A model generated the notes under the pieces. The model saw only the letters and a program-made list of their open reading frames with translations. It was not told where the DNA came from and made no database searches. From Cymbidium sinense (Eukaryota > Streptophyta > Magnoliopsida > Asparagales > Orchidaceae): a DNA stretch of 64,000 nt. Both the position numbers and the translations under genes were made by a program. The stretch covers positions 70,638,443 through 70,702,442 of the forward strand of contig CM038229.1 in NCBI GenBank assembly GCA_021442155.1. Reading direction: 5' to 3'. This document shows, piece after piece, positions 11,311 to 23,599 of the stretch. Every line of letters starts with the position of its first letter. The stretch's first letter is position 1.

Positions 11311-14072
11311 TTATACATGTAAATATGCATTTGATTAATGGATAAAAGAATCCCTCTTTTCTACTTAATAAATTCATGCATTCATGAAACATCCAAATTT
11401 TCTTAAACAACATCTCTTTGCATTCATCATTAAGGTGTGCTAAGATTTTGCATTACATGTATAGATGTGCTTAGGATTTATGCATATGCATGATATACAT
11501 GTTGGAAAGAAATAAATGATTGTGTGTTATGCAATAGTAATTCACCTTAATTAATCCTAAGAGGCCTTTCTTATTGAATAGTTTTATTTAGAGCAAATCT
11601 AAACCTAGGGTTAATTAAAACACATAATAAAACATTCACTAAAGAAAAACCATTAATGAATCTACCTTAGAAATTACTTAAGGTAGGGATGAAATAGAAG
11701 TTCTCTTTTCTTCTCTTCTCTTTACAACACTTAGTAATTAAATGTAGGTTCATTCAAACCAAATCAAATCATCAAATAAAATTGACCAAATCAACTAAAT
11801 CACTTAAAATGAAACCATCCTCTAAGTTGAATCCTTTCACACTTAAAAAACTCCAACCTTAAAGCCTAGTTAAGACATGCCACACAAGCCTTAAATGGCA
11901 CACACATTAGGCTAAGTCACTATTTCTAGCTCTATGTTAGGGTGGTGCATAGTTTGATGCTTGATTTTATTTTGTGATGTAATGTTTTTAGACTAGATGT
12001 TAGGGTGTATATGTATAGATTGGATGGTTGGGCGATCTTAGTCTAATAATGGCTTCTGTAAGGGATTGTGCTTAAGGGGTGCTGTAATAAAAAAATATAA
12101 ATGCTTTTGCTGTGCAGGTTACTTATACCCCTAAGCATAATCCAAAATAGGCTAGGTGGACTTGGTTACCCATGTGTGTGGTGCTAAGTCTAATTTATTC
12201 ATATAACTGCTTGGGATCTATGGTGTGTTTAGCTAATCTCTGTTTTGCAAGTTTTAGTTGGATTTACTTTTCCCATTTTCGTGTAATTCTTGCAATTAGA
12301 ATTAGGAATGAATGTTATGGGGAAGTGTAGGTGAACATTGGTTATAAGAACATGTCTTATGTACCATGTGAAGCCTTTGGAGCAACTATATTCCAACCAA
12401 GCCAAAAGAAAGAAAGGAAAGAAGTAAATCAAACATGAAGAAAGAAGAATGAGGAAATGAAGAATGAAGACCCCCATAACATAAATTCCTTCTAAGTTGT
12501 AATTATTCATTTTCAATCTGGGTTGTATAAGGGTAGAGCTCGACTACCAATATTTCTTTTTGGGTTTGTGCGGTGGAGCTCGACCACGAAGGTCTTTTAT
12601 TCTTTTACGCCAGCTTTATAAAATTGTTTGATGTTTGTTTAGCTTGTGCATTAAGATGACATAATTTTCCTAGTTTCTTCATTGATTGATGAATGGACTG
12701 GATCGATTAAGCTCCCAGGAAAAAAATAAATTTTCTATCTAATCAATCAACTGAAAATTAAAATTAAATAACTCATAACCTCACCTAAAGCCTAGGACAT
12801 AAATCAAGATAATAAAAGATTTAGCAACCCATTAGCTGGATGTTATATGTTTCACATCATGCATAAAATCATCTTGCTTCATTCTTGCTTATGGAGGGCT
12901 TTCACCTTCGCTAGAGAACGTGGCTTGACCTTTGAGAGCTATGGTGAAAACATAACTCCTTCTTGCTGATTTTGGCCCATAACCAATTTCTCATGTATTA
13001 GACATATGAATCTCATAGCCCGTGTCAAATTAATTATCCAAAAATGAAAATAAACTTAACAAAAATTACATTAGATTAAATCATGAGTCCATGCCCTACA
13101 TGATCTAGTCTCTTAGGGAGTGAGTTTAAGGACTTAGTCTTCTTTCTAAATAAATAATAGCTTAGCTATCTTGCAGAAGAATAAGACTTGCCTACATGTA
13201 TTTAAAATCATAGGAGTTAGTTGGCGGTCACCCTGAGGCGGTTGTAAGTCCAACATTCATGTGGTTTATCATCTCTTATGGTGGTAAACCATATACCCAT
13301 TTTCTCCTTAGATTTAGGCCATATTTTGGCCATCACTAAAGCTCCATAGATTTAGGATTTGAGATTGTTGTTTTCCTTTACGGGCTAGAAGTATAAATCC
13401 TTACCTCTTAGGCATTTTCATGATCTTGTATCATGAAATTATAAGTCCTAGATTTTTAACAAAGATTCAATTCGAACATATAAATTTTTTTAAATTTAAA
13501 AATATAAAGCTCAACCATAGGATAGTTTCAGATGCTCGCTAGGTCTCCTAGCATCATGAATATCCCCTACTTATCTCCCATTGGTCTCGATAATAACTCC
13601 CTCTTTTTGATCAATCCCATTTGATCTTCTAAAAATAACTAATTGAGTGATAGTCCTACCTTCGAAATCTTTGGAGACAATGATTATTTACCTTAATCGA
13701 GAGTATTCTTAAGGAATCTCATTCCTTAAGATGTAATTAACTATTGGGATTTGCCTCCATAGGGAACTTAACGAACCCAATTTAAAATGAACCCTACTTT
13801 ACTTTTTCATGTAAAGTAAGGGAAGAATCTCTAGTACATTCGAAGACTCATTGTCCTTAGGAGTCTTAATTAGGTGATTAGGTCCATTGTAGGATGGTGC
13901 TCTTGAGAATGGTCATTCTTTCATTCATCACATAATAAGTACATCATTCTTCAATGTCATACCCGATCATCCTAATAAGAACATCTGTGGATCTACGTGG
14001 TATCCTACTAGTATAATTTTATTTTTCATTTATTCATTTAGATGAAAAATAAAATTTCATCGTAGATTTTTC

Positions 14073-14090
14073 TGGCGTCTCCGCTGGGGA
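14073..14090 (+). promoter_or_regulatory. Primer-binding site of element B (tRNA-Arg)
   Basis: TGGCGTCTCCGCTGGGGA differs by one base from the complement of the plant tRNA-Arg(ACG) 3' end including CCA. It lies eight bases after the LTR end. Confidence 0.9.
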
Positions 14091-14272
14091 GGGCTCCTCT
14101 CTCCATCTTTAGTAAATGATCATTGTCTCTAAGTATCGATAGTGGATTTATATTTCATATGAGTCCAAGACTATCCTTCTTTTCCATTAGCACTTAGTTT
14201 ATTTCATTCTTAAGCTAAGCTAGCCAACATCCTTAAGGTTTTAGGACCTCACTCCGTGTAGGTCTTAAAACC

Positions 14273-14293
14273 CCTGTTGGGTCCCCCAATAGG
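14273..14293 (+). other. Leader hairpin of element B
   Basis: CCTGTTGGG pairs with CCCAATAGG (one G-U pair). It sits about 185 bases after the PBS, the same place as in element A. Confidence 0.5.
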
Positions 14294-14479
14294 TGAAAAT
14301 AAAAATTTAATAAAAATAAATAACTAAAGACTTCTTCCATACCATTTATACGGTAAGAAAAGGTTCATTCCAAGAATAAAATTAAATAAATCCTTTATAT
14401 AAAAACATCATTATCCAAAAAGCACTTTTCCAAAAAGTTCACACAATAAAATATTTGCACAAAAAGTTTCATAACTTAA

Positions 14480-16460
14480 CCTCATCTAACAATCTTCAAG
14501 ATTGTTATATGTAGGACATTTATCAAAGCTAAGAATCATCTTTGAAAAAGTACAAATGAACATCCTCATTCAATTTATTGAATGAAGATTTCATTCCAAA
14601 ATAAAACAAAGATCATCTTTCAAAAATCACAAATGAGCATCTTCATCAGTATATTCAAATTTATTAAATGAGGATTTCATTTCTAAATAATCTTTTCAAA
14701 AATCATAAATGAACATCTTCATTCAATATAATCAAGTTTATTAAATGAGGATTTCATTTCTAAATCATCTTTTCAAAAAGCACATATGAACATCCTCATT
14801 CAATATACTCAAATTTATTGAATGAAGATTTCATTTTCAAACAAAATCAAAAATCATCATTTCAAAAATCACAATTGAACATCCTCATTTAATATACCCA
14901 AATTTATTGAATGAATATTTCATTTCCAAATGGAACCACATCATAAAATTGAATCTCCATTTCAATATATCTTATATGTTGAAGTTGGAGTTTCTTCCCT
15001 TTCCAAAAAAAAAAAAAAACAAATTTGAAGATAAGACCTCTTCATTCTGTATGTCCAAACTTGTTGGATGGAGGCTTTATCTCCAAACAAAATCACACCA
15101 TTTGAAACTCCACTAAACACATTCCACATGTGTTGAGTTGGAATTTCCATCTCTTCAAAAAGCAATAAATCACACACAGAAACCTCATCTTTGAAACATG
15201 AAACAAAATTGACTTCCATTTTTACATACCTAAATTTGTAAATGGAAATCCTCTTTTCAAAAATCATAAAAATCAAACACATTTTGGATCCTTCATTTAG
15301 CACATCCAAATTTGCTAAGTGAAGATCCTCTTTTCAAAAATCATAAAATTCAAACACATTTGGATCCTTCATTTAGCACATCCAAATTTGCTAAGTGAAG
15401 ATCCTCTTTTTAAAAATCATAAAATATAAAACACATTTGGATCCTTCATTTAGCACATCCAAATTTGCTAAGTGAAGATCCCCTTTCCAAAAATCATAAA
15501 AAAAAATCAAACACATTTAGATCCGTCATTTAGCACATCCAAATTTGCTAAGTGAAGTTCCTCTTTTCAAAAATCATAAAAATCATACACATTTGGATCC
15601 TTCATTTAGCACATCCAAATTTGCTAAGTGAAGTTCCTCTTTTCAAAAATCATTAAAATAAAATACATTTGGATCCTTCATTTAGTACATCCAAATTTGC
15701 TAACTGAAGATCCCCTTTTCAAAAATCATAAAAATCAAACACATTTGGATTCTTCATTTAGCACTTCCAAATTTGCTAAGTAAAGATCCCACTTTTCAAA
15801 AATCAAAACATCAAAAACAAAACACATTTGATTCTTTATTTAGCATACCCAAATTTGCTAAGTAAAATCCTCTTTCTGAATCAAAAATAAAATAAAACAC
15901 ATTTGGATTCTTTATTTAGCATACCCAAATTTGCTAAGTAAAGATCCTCTTTTTCAAAAACAAAATAAAATGCAAAACACATTTGGGCTTTGTCTTAGCA
16001 TACCAAAATTTGCTAAGTAAAGATCTCACCTTTTAAAATAAAAATAAAATATTAGATTTCGACTTTATTTAGCATACACAAATTTGCTAAGTAAAGATCC
16101 CATTTTCAAAATCACACATGATTCACATCATGAGAAAACAAGCAAAAGAAGAAAATTATTTTCAAACACCTCATTTAGCATACCCAAATTTGCTAACTGA
16201 GTAATCCCCAAACAAAATCAATTGACCCTTAATTTTAACATACTCAAATTTATTAAATGGAAGGTCCCTAAACATGAGAATGAAATTCAAATATGAACCA
16301 ATGAAAGCATAAAAAATCTCTTCAAAATATTTGAACCGATTTTCAACATGCACAAATTTGTTGAAAATGGATTCTAAACTTAAAAATCTCCTCTCTAATT
16401 CTAAATTCAAAATCTCCCCTAAATTTAAAGAGCCCCGCTTAACGTATTCAAATTATTGAG
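14480..16460 (+). repeat. Hairpin-repeat array in the 5' leader of element B
   Basis: About 25 units of 65-85 bp. Early units use CATTCAAT/ATTGAATG stems. From 15290 the units are near-identical with 12-bp stems: CTTCATTTAGCA (15291-15302) pairs with TGCTAAGTGAAG (15313-15324). Later units change both arms, for example CTTTATTTAGCA (15910-15921) with TGCTAAGTAAAG (15932-15943). Near 16338 the stem is GATTTTCAACA with TGTTGAAAATG-like sequence. Short frames here, on either strand, have no support as genes. Confidence 0.9.
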
Positions 16461-16596
16461 TGTGGGTTTAAATTCTAAATCAAAACTTAAAAAGTTATCA
16501 AGATACTAAAGCAAAAATCTAATTTGAGTTTATTTTTTAATTGCAAAATTTTAACTCAGTTTCAGTTAGCTTTCAGTTTAGTTCAGTTTAGTATAC

Positions 16597-19500
16597 ATGG
16601 ATTCCCAAAAGTACGTGTTTACTTTTACTTTTGGGATGGATTTGGCCTTGGATTGGGCCAACCTTCCATAAACCTACTTTGCCCATCTAATTCACTTCGT
16701 CCAAGGATTTGAGGGGGCCAAGATCACTTGTGAGGGGGTAACCCTTACAACAATCAGTAAGAGTGTGGTGGCTGGGCATAAACTAGTCATCCATGTTGAG
16801 ATGCCATCTGATTCAGAATTTCCCTCACTGAAGAGGAAGGCTGTGGCAGTTTTCATAGTAGTTACAGTTTTAGCACCAGTGCATTAAGTGGTTCCCATTA
16901 TTACCCCAGTATGGGCTAACACCCACTCGTTGGCTTCTTTAAAAGGGAAGGCTCCCCTATCTTCAGAGATAGTCTCCCTTACCTACAAGGTAGGGTCTAG
17001 TTCTCATACTGCTCCTCCCAGAAGAACTCAACACTACAATGATGCCGCAAGATCAAACGACATCATGTGTGCAGAGCAAAGGAAATAAAGGTAGTTTCTC
17101 AGGTTGCAGTAGAGGAGTTACCCAGGATAGTTTCTCTTCTGATCACAGAGAAGAAGTTTCACCCTCTATCTGGATTTGATGGAGAGGAATATGTTAAAAT
17201 GATCTCAGTTTCACCTCCACCTGCTGTACAATATGAGGCTCTTATTAGAGATAGGAGGAGATCGTATGCAGGCCTTAAATCAGTTCTGCACCGAGTTGGT
17301 GGAGCTTACGGACGGTCAGAGTCTGGGGCTCAATTTGATTTATGTTTAGTCATCCCTTGTAGCGTAGGCAAGCATATCTGACAGGAGAGGGCCAGGGAGG
17401 CCCATGTATCAGTACAGGTTACTAGTAGAGAGAGGCAGAGGTACATCAGGTAGTCAGCAACCTCAACCCTCATAGATTTTCCTTATCAATGAGCTAACTG
17501 TTCTAGTCATACTGATAGTAATATATTGACAGGACTACCCATCATGAGAGGAGAGCTCCCACCCAGAGAGAGTCGGTGGTGCCTCCATCACACCACTCCA
17601 CTCCACGTCCACCATCTCCAATAAAAGTTCCATCTTCCACCATTCTAGCAAAAGCCATGAAGGCATCATCTAGGGAAAAGAAAGCCCCGGTGATTTTCCA
17701 AGAGATCCCATTTATCTACACTGTGGGGGAGGCGAAGCTCTCCTTGACCTCCCTCGGTTATAGTGAAGAGGGAATGGCGACCTTGGAGCATAGTAGTCAT
17801 GCCATCATCACCACCACCGCAGTAGACTATGGAGATAGCATTTGCCGAGGGAGAAGGAGACAGTACCACTGTCCCCATGGCTATAGATCCTCTCAAGAGT
17901 ACCACTCCACCTAGATCTAGTGACAGTCAAGAGCATCTATCCTCCAATGAGCATAGTCCTCACAAGATTAGCTCTCTAGTAGCAGGGGAGGTTGGATGTA
18001 TCTCTGTTCATGACAGTGATCCCATAACCGGTTAGCCGCAATCATTTATGCCTGCATAGTTGGACCATTCCCTCGATGATATTGTAGCACAGTTTCTAGT
18101 TGAGAAGAAGGAGATCCTAGGATACGACTGGTCTGACTTAGAGGAGGAGAAGGTCAATTTTGATCCCAATGAAGATGATTTATTGGAGGATTTAGTGGGA
18201 GTGCATTTGGTTGAAACCAGGGTTTCCTCATTCGGGATCAGCAGAGTTTGGAAGGTGTTGCGATCGAGTAGGATGATACTGCCCACTCGACCTGACACTT
18301 CCTTCAACAACTTAAACAGAAGGATGAACAAATTGATAAAATGGGAAAGAGGCTTGAAGATTTGCTAGCAATAATTTTGCACTTCAAAATCAAGCCCCAG
18401 CAGTGCATCCTACTATTGCAGAGACCTGTCAGCCTGAGTTGTTGCATGTTCTAGATCAAGCCAAGACTTCACCTCCAGTAGAGCAGAGCAGCACTATCTT
18501 GTATAGGAAGGTATTGGATAGTATCTCTATACAAGAAAAGGATATTGAACTCATGGTTGAGCAGCAAGTGAGAGAAGCCCTGGCGAAAGCATGTGGAGGA
18601 TCATCAGTTCTAAAGGGTAGACCCTACCCAGAGGAATTTGATGTCATCCAGTACCCTAATGGCTTTATGCCACCTTCTTTCAAGATTTTTGATGGTAGTG
18701 ATAACCCATGTCAGCACCCAGCGCATTTCAGGGTTAACTATTGCAACATTGGTGGCAGCGATGCATTACTATTCCATCTTTTTGTCAGTAGTTTAGCAGG
18801 CATAGCTTTTGATTGGTATGCTGAACTCCCCAATAGTTCAGTGAAGACTTTTGCTGAGTTGGAGCAACTCTTCATCAAGAGGTTTGCTGGAGCTCAGTAA
18901 AGGGTGACTGTGGGCGATCTCGTTGTAGCACAACAACACTCCGATGAGTCTCTCATTGACTATATTCTCAGATGACACAATTTGAGTATGAAATACGAAC
19001 CACAGCTGTTTGAACAACATGCCATTAAAACTATACTAAAGAATATTCATAACCCGATTGCCTTCATGTTCAAAGGTTTTACCATCAAGATATTTGAGAA
19101 GCTAATCTACAATGCAGCTAGCTTACAAGGAGAGGCCAAATAGTTGCCTTTCATGATCAACCAACAGAGCCAAAGCCACAGAAGACACATGAGAAGAAGC
19201 CAGGGGCAGTAACAACAGTGAACAAGTGGAAGTAACCGACCATAGAGCAGTATGAGAGACCTCAAGCTCCACAGCCATCACTTTCACCTTCTTTACCACC
19301 GCCTCAACCATCCTGCGACCGCCCCTTCCTTGGCCACCACCTCCTCCTCAACCACTCACAACGGTACATACAGCCACCAAGTTGCTACCATCCGCCTACT
19401 CTTTTGGATAAACTAAACAAACCTTATTCATTTAAGAGAGAGGTAGTTAGAAAAATCTTTAATAACCTCTTAAAGAAACCTGACTTTCAACTCCCCGAGC

Positions 19501-19793
19501 CTAGGAAGTCAGAGGAAGTGGGCATGAGCAATGATCCTAACTTTTGCCCTTACCACTGCATGCTAGGACATGTTTTGGAGGATTGCTTTACATTCAAGGA
19601 CTGGCTTGAGCATAGGTATAAGACATAAATGATAGTTATCCCAAAGGAATACCTAATGGAACAACCATCCAGTTCTATTAGGATAATACTTGGGGATACA
19701 TGCGATCCTCTCAAAACTAAAGAAGGTTGAGATATCTCCTTATTTTGAATCATTAAAAAGATTATTTCAAAAATCAAGAAACTTTCTTTTTAG
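16597..19793 (+). pseudogene. gag: gag of element B
   Basis: The ATG at 16597 opens a frame that reaches the conserved GMDLALD.ANLP motif and then a stop. Pieces follow in changing frames (16888-17381, 17576-18368). The capsid-like domain is the best-kept part (18403-18900): EKDIELMVEQQVREAL, GRPYPEEFD, DALLFHLFVSSLAG, FDWYAELPN, then AELEQLFIKRFAGAQ followed by TAA at 18898. Beyond it the frame resumes with further stops, including TAG at 19141. A C-terminal part at 19404-19628 has KPYSFKREVV and the zinc-knuckle-like CPYHCMLGHVLEDCFTFKDW, with both cysteines present. It ends at the conserved UAG 19791-19793. The product would be the particle protein; this copy is dead. Two of its stops are shared with copy C and absent from A. 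Confidence 0.8.
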
Positions 19794-21320
19794 GTGCCTG
19801 AGGCAGCTCGAACCTCCAACATCAAGGATGGTTTGCAAGTAACCAAAGATAACTTGATGAAAGTGGGAGCTCTGCAGCAACAGTAGTAGCCCATGCCAGC
19901 CTGGGATAACCAAGTAGTGCAACCACCGATCGAGCCTAGCCTCCCTTCCATAGTTTCAGTTACTTCCTCAGCCGACACTTTTACTTTAGTTAGACCTTCT
20001 TCTAGTAGACATCTTGCATCAAATCCCTCACCCCACTTACTTTACTAGATTTCTACTATGTACCTCCTTCTAAATCCAAAAAATCAAGGAATAAAGCTAG
20101 TTTGAATTACATCTATGTCACTTCTAATTGGTTGTCTAATTCTACTCTTATAGAAAATTTTTCAAGTCTGAATAATAATTATAACAACTCCAATCTTCCT
20201 CTTTCTAATTCAGAGATGGACTTTCCTTCTCTGATTAATATAAGTTTACCTCTTGAGATAGACTTGGAATCATCTGATTTCGAGGGTCCTATAGGAGAAG
20301 CTGTAAGTGAGCCTGACGAGCCGGTATAATCTTCCACTAAAATACCACAAGAGATCACTGAAGTTAACCTCCATAGTTACAATGTTCTACCTCCTAGGGC
20401 ATCACCTCAAGATAAGGGAAAATAAGTCATTGGTACTAATGAGCCAGAAGATCCTCCACAGGATGCTCCACCTATGGATATGCTTATAGAGGATCAGCCC
20501 AAAGTGGATTAAAATGTCTCGCTCACCTAAGAAAGTTTTCAGCTAAGTTAAGCATATATAATACCCTTATCTTATCGAAAGAGATGAGGGAATCATTAAT
20601 CAAGGCTCTTCTTGATATTCTTAGGTCAGTCGAACGCTATTGGAGAGGAGGCACATTATTCAAGAGAAGCCCAGGGAGTTACGTTCACTGATGAAGACCT
20701 TCTTCTAGGGGACATGGAGCACAACCGTCCCCTCTACATTACAGTGGACATGGGCAGATTCAGACTTCCAGGGTTTTGGTTGATCTAGGTGCATCAGTGA
20801 ATATTATAAGTCTAAAGACCCTTGCCTAGTTGAAGATTGACATCTCTGCACTCTGAGGAGATCGAATGATGTTGAGAGGATTCAATGAATAGGGCGAGAG
20901 GGCTTTAAGCTCCATAGTGTTACCTTTGGAAATAGCTGACTGGAAGATTGAAGCCAAATTCTACATAATTGATTTGAATACTTCATTCACAGCTTTGCTC
21001 AGTAGACTTTGGATACTCTAGAATAAGATGATATCATCCTCCCTCCAGTTCATCAAGTTCTGAAAGGATTGAATCAAATACTTTATCAAAGTAGATGAAA
21101 AGCCAATTTCAGTTAGAGAGGTTGAGATATATGAAGATGCGATACTATCTTCCTCAAAACACCTTTTCTTGTGAACTTGGTCAAAATTTAAATTCAAAAG
21201 AAAAAAAAAAGAAAAAGAAAAATAAAAGGAAAAGAAGAATGATAATACATAATGAGAAAAGGACCTCAATGAAGAAGTAGAGCCACATGTTACATTCCAT
21301 CCACAGTTCATTCTACCATA
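19794..21320 (+). pseudogene. Aspartic protease region of element B pol
   Basis: Coding continues after the UAG with VPEAARTSNIKDGLQV, then an acidic, serine/asparagine-rich spacer (20102-20329). The retropepsin core lies near 20730-21060: RVLVDLGASVN-like sequence with the catalytic Asp codon at 20782-20784, and FNEQGERALGS-like and FTALLSRLW-like stretches downstream, the last in place of LGRPW. Several stops and shifts are present (for example at 20829 and 20892). The region ends in a lysine-rich low-complexity tract (about 21190-21240). The enzyme would cleave Gag-Pol; this copy cannot be translated through. Confidence 0.7.
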
Positions 21321-22148
21321 CAGACATATAGGTAGGATGACTCGACCTCCACCAGGCAGAGGTAGAGGCAGACATAAAGATAACTCCAGAGGTGGAAGAC
21401 CACCCTAGTTGGTCGCCAGCCAATAGGGGCTATGTTCTAGTTCATAGGAGTACTCCTGCTATTCACATAGTCTTGTAATGCAGCTCGGAGGATGAGTCTC
21501 ATGTGATTAGCATACCAGCCAACGCCTCTCAGTGAGTTTCATTGGAGGTGACACTCGAGCCAGGCAGTGACGAAGACTAGACCTCCAAGCAAAGCACAAA
21601 TGTATTCAAATCAAGTTTATGTAAGACTATTAGGCAGCAGTTGGGAACTTTAGCTCTAACCTCACTTTCTTCTCAAAATCTAAATGTATAGTGGTTAAGG
21701 AAGCCCCTAGGTCTTCTATTGATGACAAGCCAAAGAGATTCCTATTGGGATCATCATCCTCAAGTCCAAAAGTTGATATAAAACTTGAGGATAATTCATA
21801 TAAAAATTTAATGGACTTGCCTTTTGATTAGTACTCGCCTCATGTTCTTAATCTTGCAAAGAAAGGTTTGATTCATTATACATGATCCAAGCATAAATGA
21901 GCTATGGAACAACAAAAGGGATGCACAGATTAGGACTAGATTATACAGTGGGTCAAATCGATGATGATGATTACTGTCACCAATCATTTGGAGTCTGATA
22001 GGTTCTTCTCAAACCACACTAACTCTTATGAGGATGTGTGTTTAGAAACTTCAAATGATCCAGATGATCTTCGAATCAAAGATGCATTGTTAAATTTGAA
22101 GAAGAAATCCATTTAATAATCAATAAGCTTAAAGAAATCAACCTCAGG
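21321..22148 (+). pseudogene. Linker between protease and reverse transcriptase, element B
   Basis: It begins with an arginine/glycine-rich motif (TRPPPGRGRGR...RGGRPP), which resembles RNA-binding RGG tails. A conserved acidic linker follows: KEAPRSSID.KPKRFLLG, PFD.YSPHVLNLAKKG, then SDRFFSNHTNSYEDVCLETS. The same linker is intact for 141 codons in C (63530-63955). Here it has many stops. No enzyme domain is recognised. Confidence 0.65.
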
Positions 22149-22950
22149 ATGGAAGAAGATACACACCCGACATACATCAGTTCCCTACTAAATGAAGATG
22201 AAACCAATGAATTAGTGAGGCTATTGATTGATTTTAAGGACTGCTTTGCATGGAGCTATGAAGAGATGCTCGGATTATCTCCTGACGTAGTAGTCCATAA
22301 ACTAGCAATAGACCCAACCTCAAACCAAGCTCCTAGGCATGCGTTTAGAAATCGAACAACGGTCATTTTAAAGTCAAGATCGATCTTTGGTTTCATGAGG
22401 GAAAAAAAATACCCTACCTAGTTAGCCAGTGTCGTGCCAGTTAAGAGAAAGAATGGCCAAATTCGTATATGCGTTGATTTCATGGACTTAAATAAGGCAT
22501 GTCTTAAGGATGAATTTTCACTTCCTATCCCAGAATTAAGGTGTACATCGCCTCATTTCATGTAGTATTCTCCTTTATGGATGGGTCATCTGACTACAAT
22601 CAAATCAAGATGTCTCCTAAGGATGAAAGAAACACTACTTTTTGAACCTCGATCAGAATCTATTGTTATAAGGTCTGCCTTTTGGCCTTAAAAATGCTGG
22701 TGCTACATACCAACAGGCCATGACTTAGATCTTCAATGAACTCATTCATCATCAAGTTGAATGCTATGTTGATGATCTAATAGTCAAGAGTAAAGAAAAG
22801 GAAGACCACCTCTTTGACTTGAAGTAGTTTTCGAACGATTAAGATAATTTAACCTCAAAATGAACCCCCTGAAGTGTGCATTTAGAGTAGTTTCAGAAAA
22901 ATTTCTTGGGTTTATTATCCAACACTGGGGAATAGAAATAAACCCAGAAA
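22149..22950 (+). pseudogene. Reverse transcriptase domain of element B
   Basis: The N-terminal part (22149-22421) reads PTYISSLLNEDETNELVRLL and FAWSYEEMLGLSPDVVVHKLAID, a usual lead-in to gypsy RT. It is followed by VVPVKRKNGQIRICVDFMDLNKA (22430-22500, after a TAG), SFMDGSSDYNQIKM, LPFGLKNAGATYQQAM, and the catalytic YVDD codons at 22765-22776. A thumb-like stretch KFLGFIIQHWGIEINPEKIKA ends the domain. Stops and small indels break it into at least four frames. The catalytic aspartates are still encoded. Confidence 0.85.
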
Positions 22951-23530
22951 AGATCAAAGCTACCTTAGAAATGACACCCCCTTAAAGTCTAACTCAACTC
23001 AGATCTTTCCAAGGATGGTTGGCGTATCTAAGATGCATTATCTCCAATTTATCAAAAAGATGCAAGCCATTTTTAGCACTTGTCAAAGGATGCCAAGTTC
23101 AAGTGAGATGATAAGTGACAGCATGCCTTTGAAGATATCAAGTAGTATTTGGTCAAGCCGCTAGTTGTAGCAGCCCCTATCCCAGGCAAGCCACTTATCC
23201 TCTACACTGCTGCATTGGATGACTCCATTGACCCTTTGTTGGCTCAAATCAATGATAAAGCGAAGGAGAATGCTCTCTACTACCTCAATCATTGTCAGAT
23301 CCCTACTGAAGCAAACTACCCACCTACTGAGAAACATTATTTAGCTTTAATCTCTGCATCCCAAAAGCTATGGCACTACATGCTTTCTCATAAGGTGAAC
23401 TTGATTTTAAGAATCAATCCACTGCAGTATCTCATGACATGGCCGACGTTATCCAGACGGTTGGCATGTTGGTCTATGATTCTCTTATAGCTCGATATCA
23501 CATTCATTCCCCTCCGTGCGATAAAAGGAC
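22951..23530 (+). pseudogene. Gypsy-type RNase H domain of element B
   Basis: Connection sequence (SLTQLRSFQGWLAYLR) leads to the domain at 23149-23490: KPLILYTAALDDSIDPLLAQ, ENALYYLNHCQIPTEANYPPTEKHYLALISASQKLWHYML, then RINPLQYLM. This is the RNase H normally fused to gypsy RT, which removes the RNA strand during DNA synthesis. It is open for 113 codons, though it is shifted relative to the RT frame. Confidence 0.8.
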
Positions 23531-23599
23531 ATGCACTAGCAGATTTCTTAGTAGCACACCCACATTCCTATTGATTCCCTGCTTAGTGATGATCTCCCT

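Larger units (their letters stand above)
6704..14064 (+). repeat. 5' LTR of element B (7.36 kb)
   Basis: It runs from TGTTGACCTCA to TTTCATCGTA, which aligns with the ACCACA end of other LTRs. Order of landmarks: AT-rich repeats with a palindrome (7070-7450), a W-box-dense stretch (7540-8640), a GGGGGAG/CTCCCCC palindrome (8965-8983), ACGT-core motifs (9612-9812), a conserved block near 11200-11310 with a GTATATTAGT motif and a CCCCGGGG-type palindrome, and a block near 12525-12600 with GTATAAGGG. The last two hold the best TATA-like sequences. A 152-codon frame at 8850-9308 is not conserved in C or D and I do not call it a gene. Confidence 0.85.

Noticed and set aside
16171..16410. Minus-strand frame of 79 codons
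   Set aside because: It lies in the hairpin-repeat leader; low-complexity composition and no counterpart in A or C.
14480..16460. Regularly spaced repeats resembling a CRISPR array
   Set aside because: Spacers are themselves repetitive, units vary gradually, there are no cas genes and the surroundings are plant retrotransposon.
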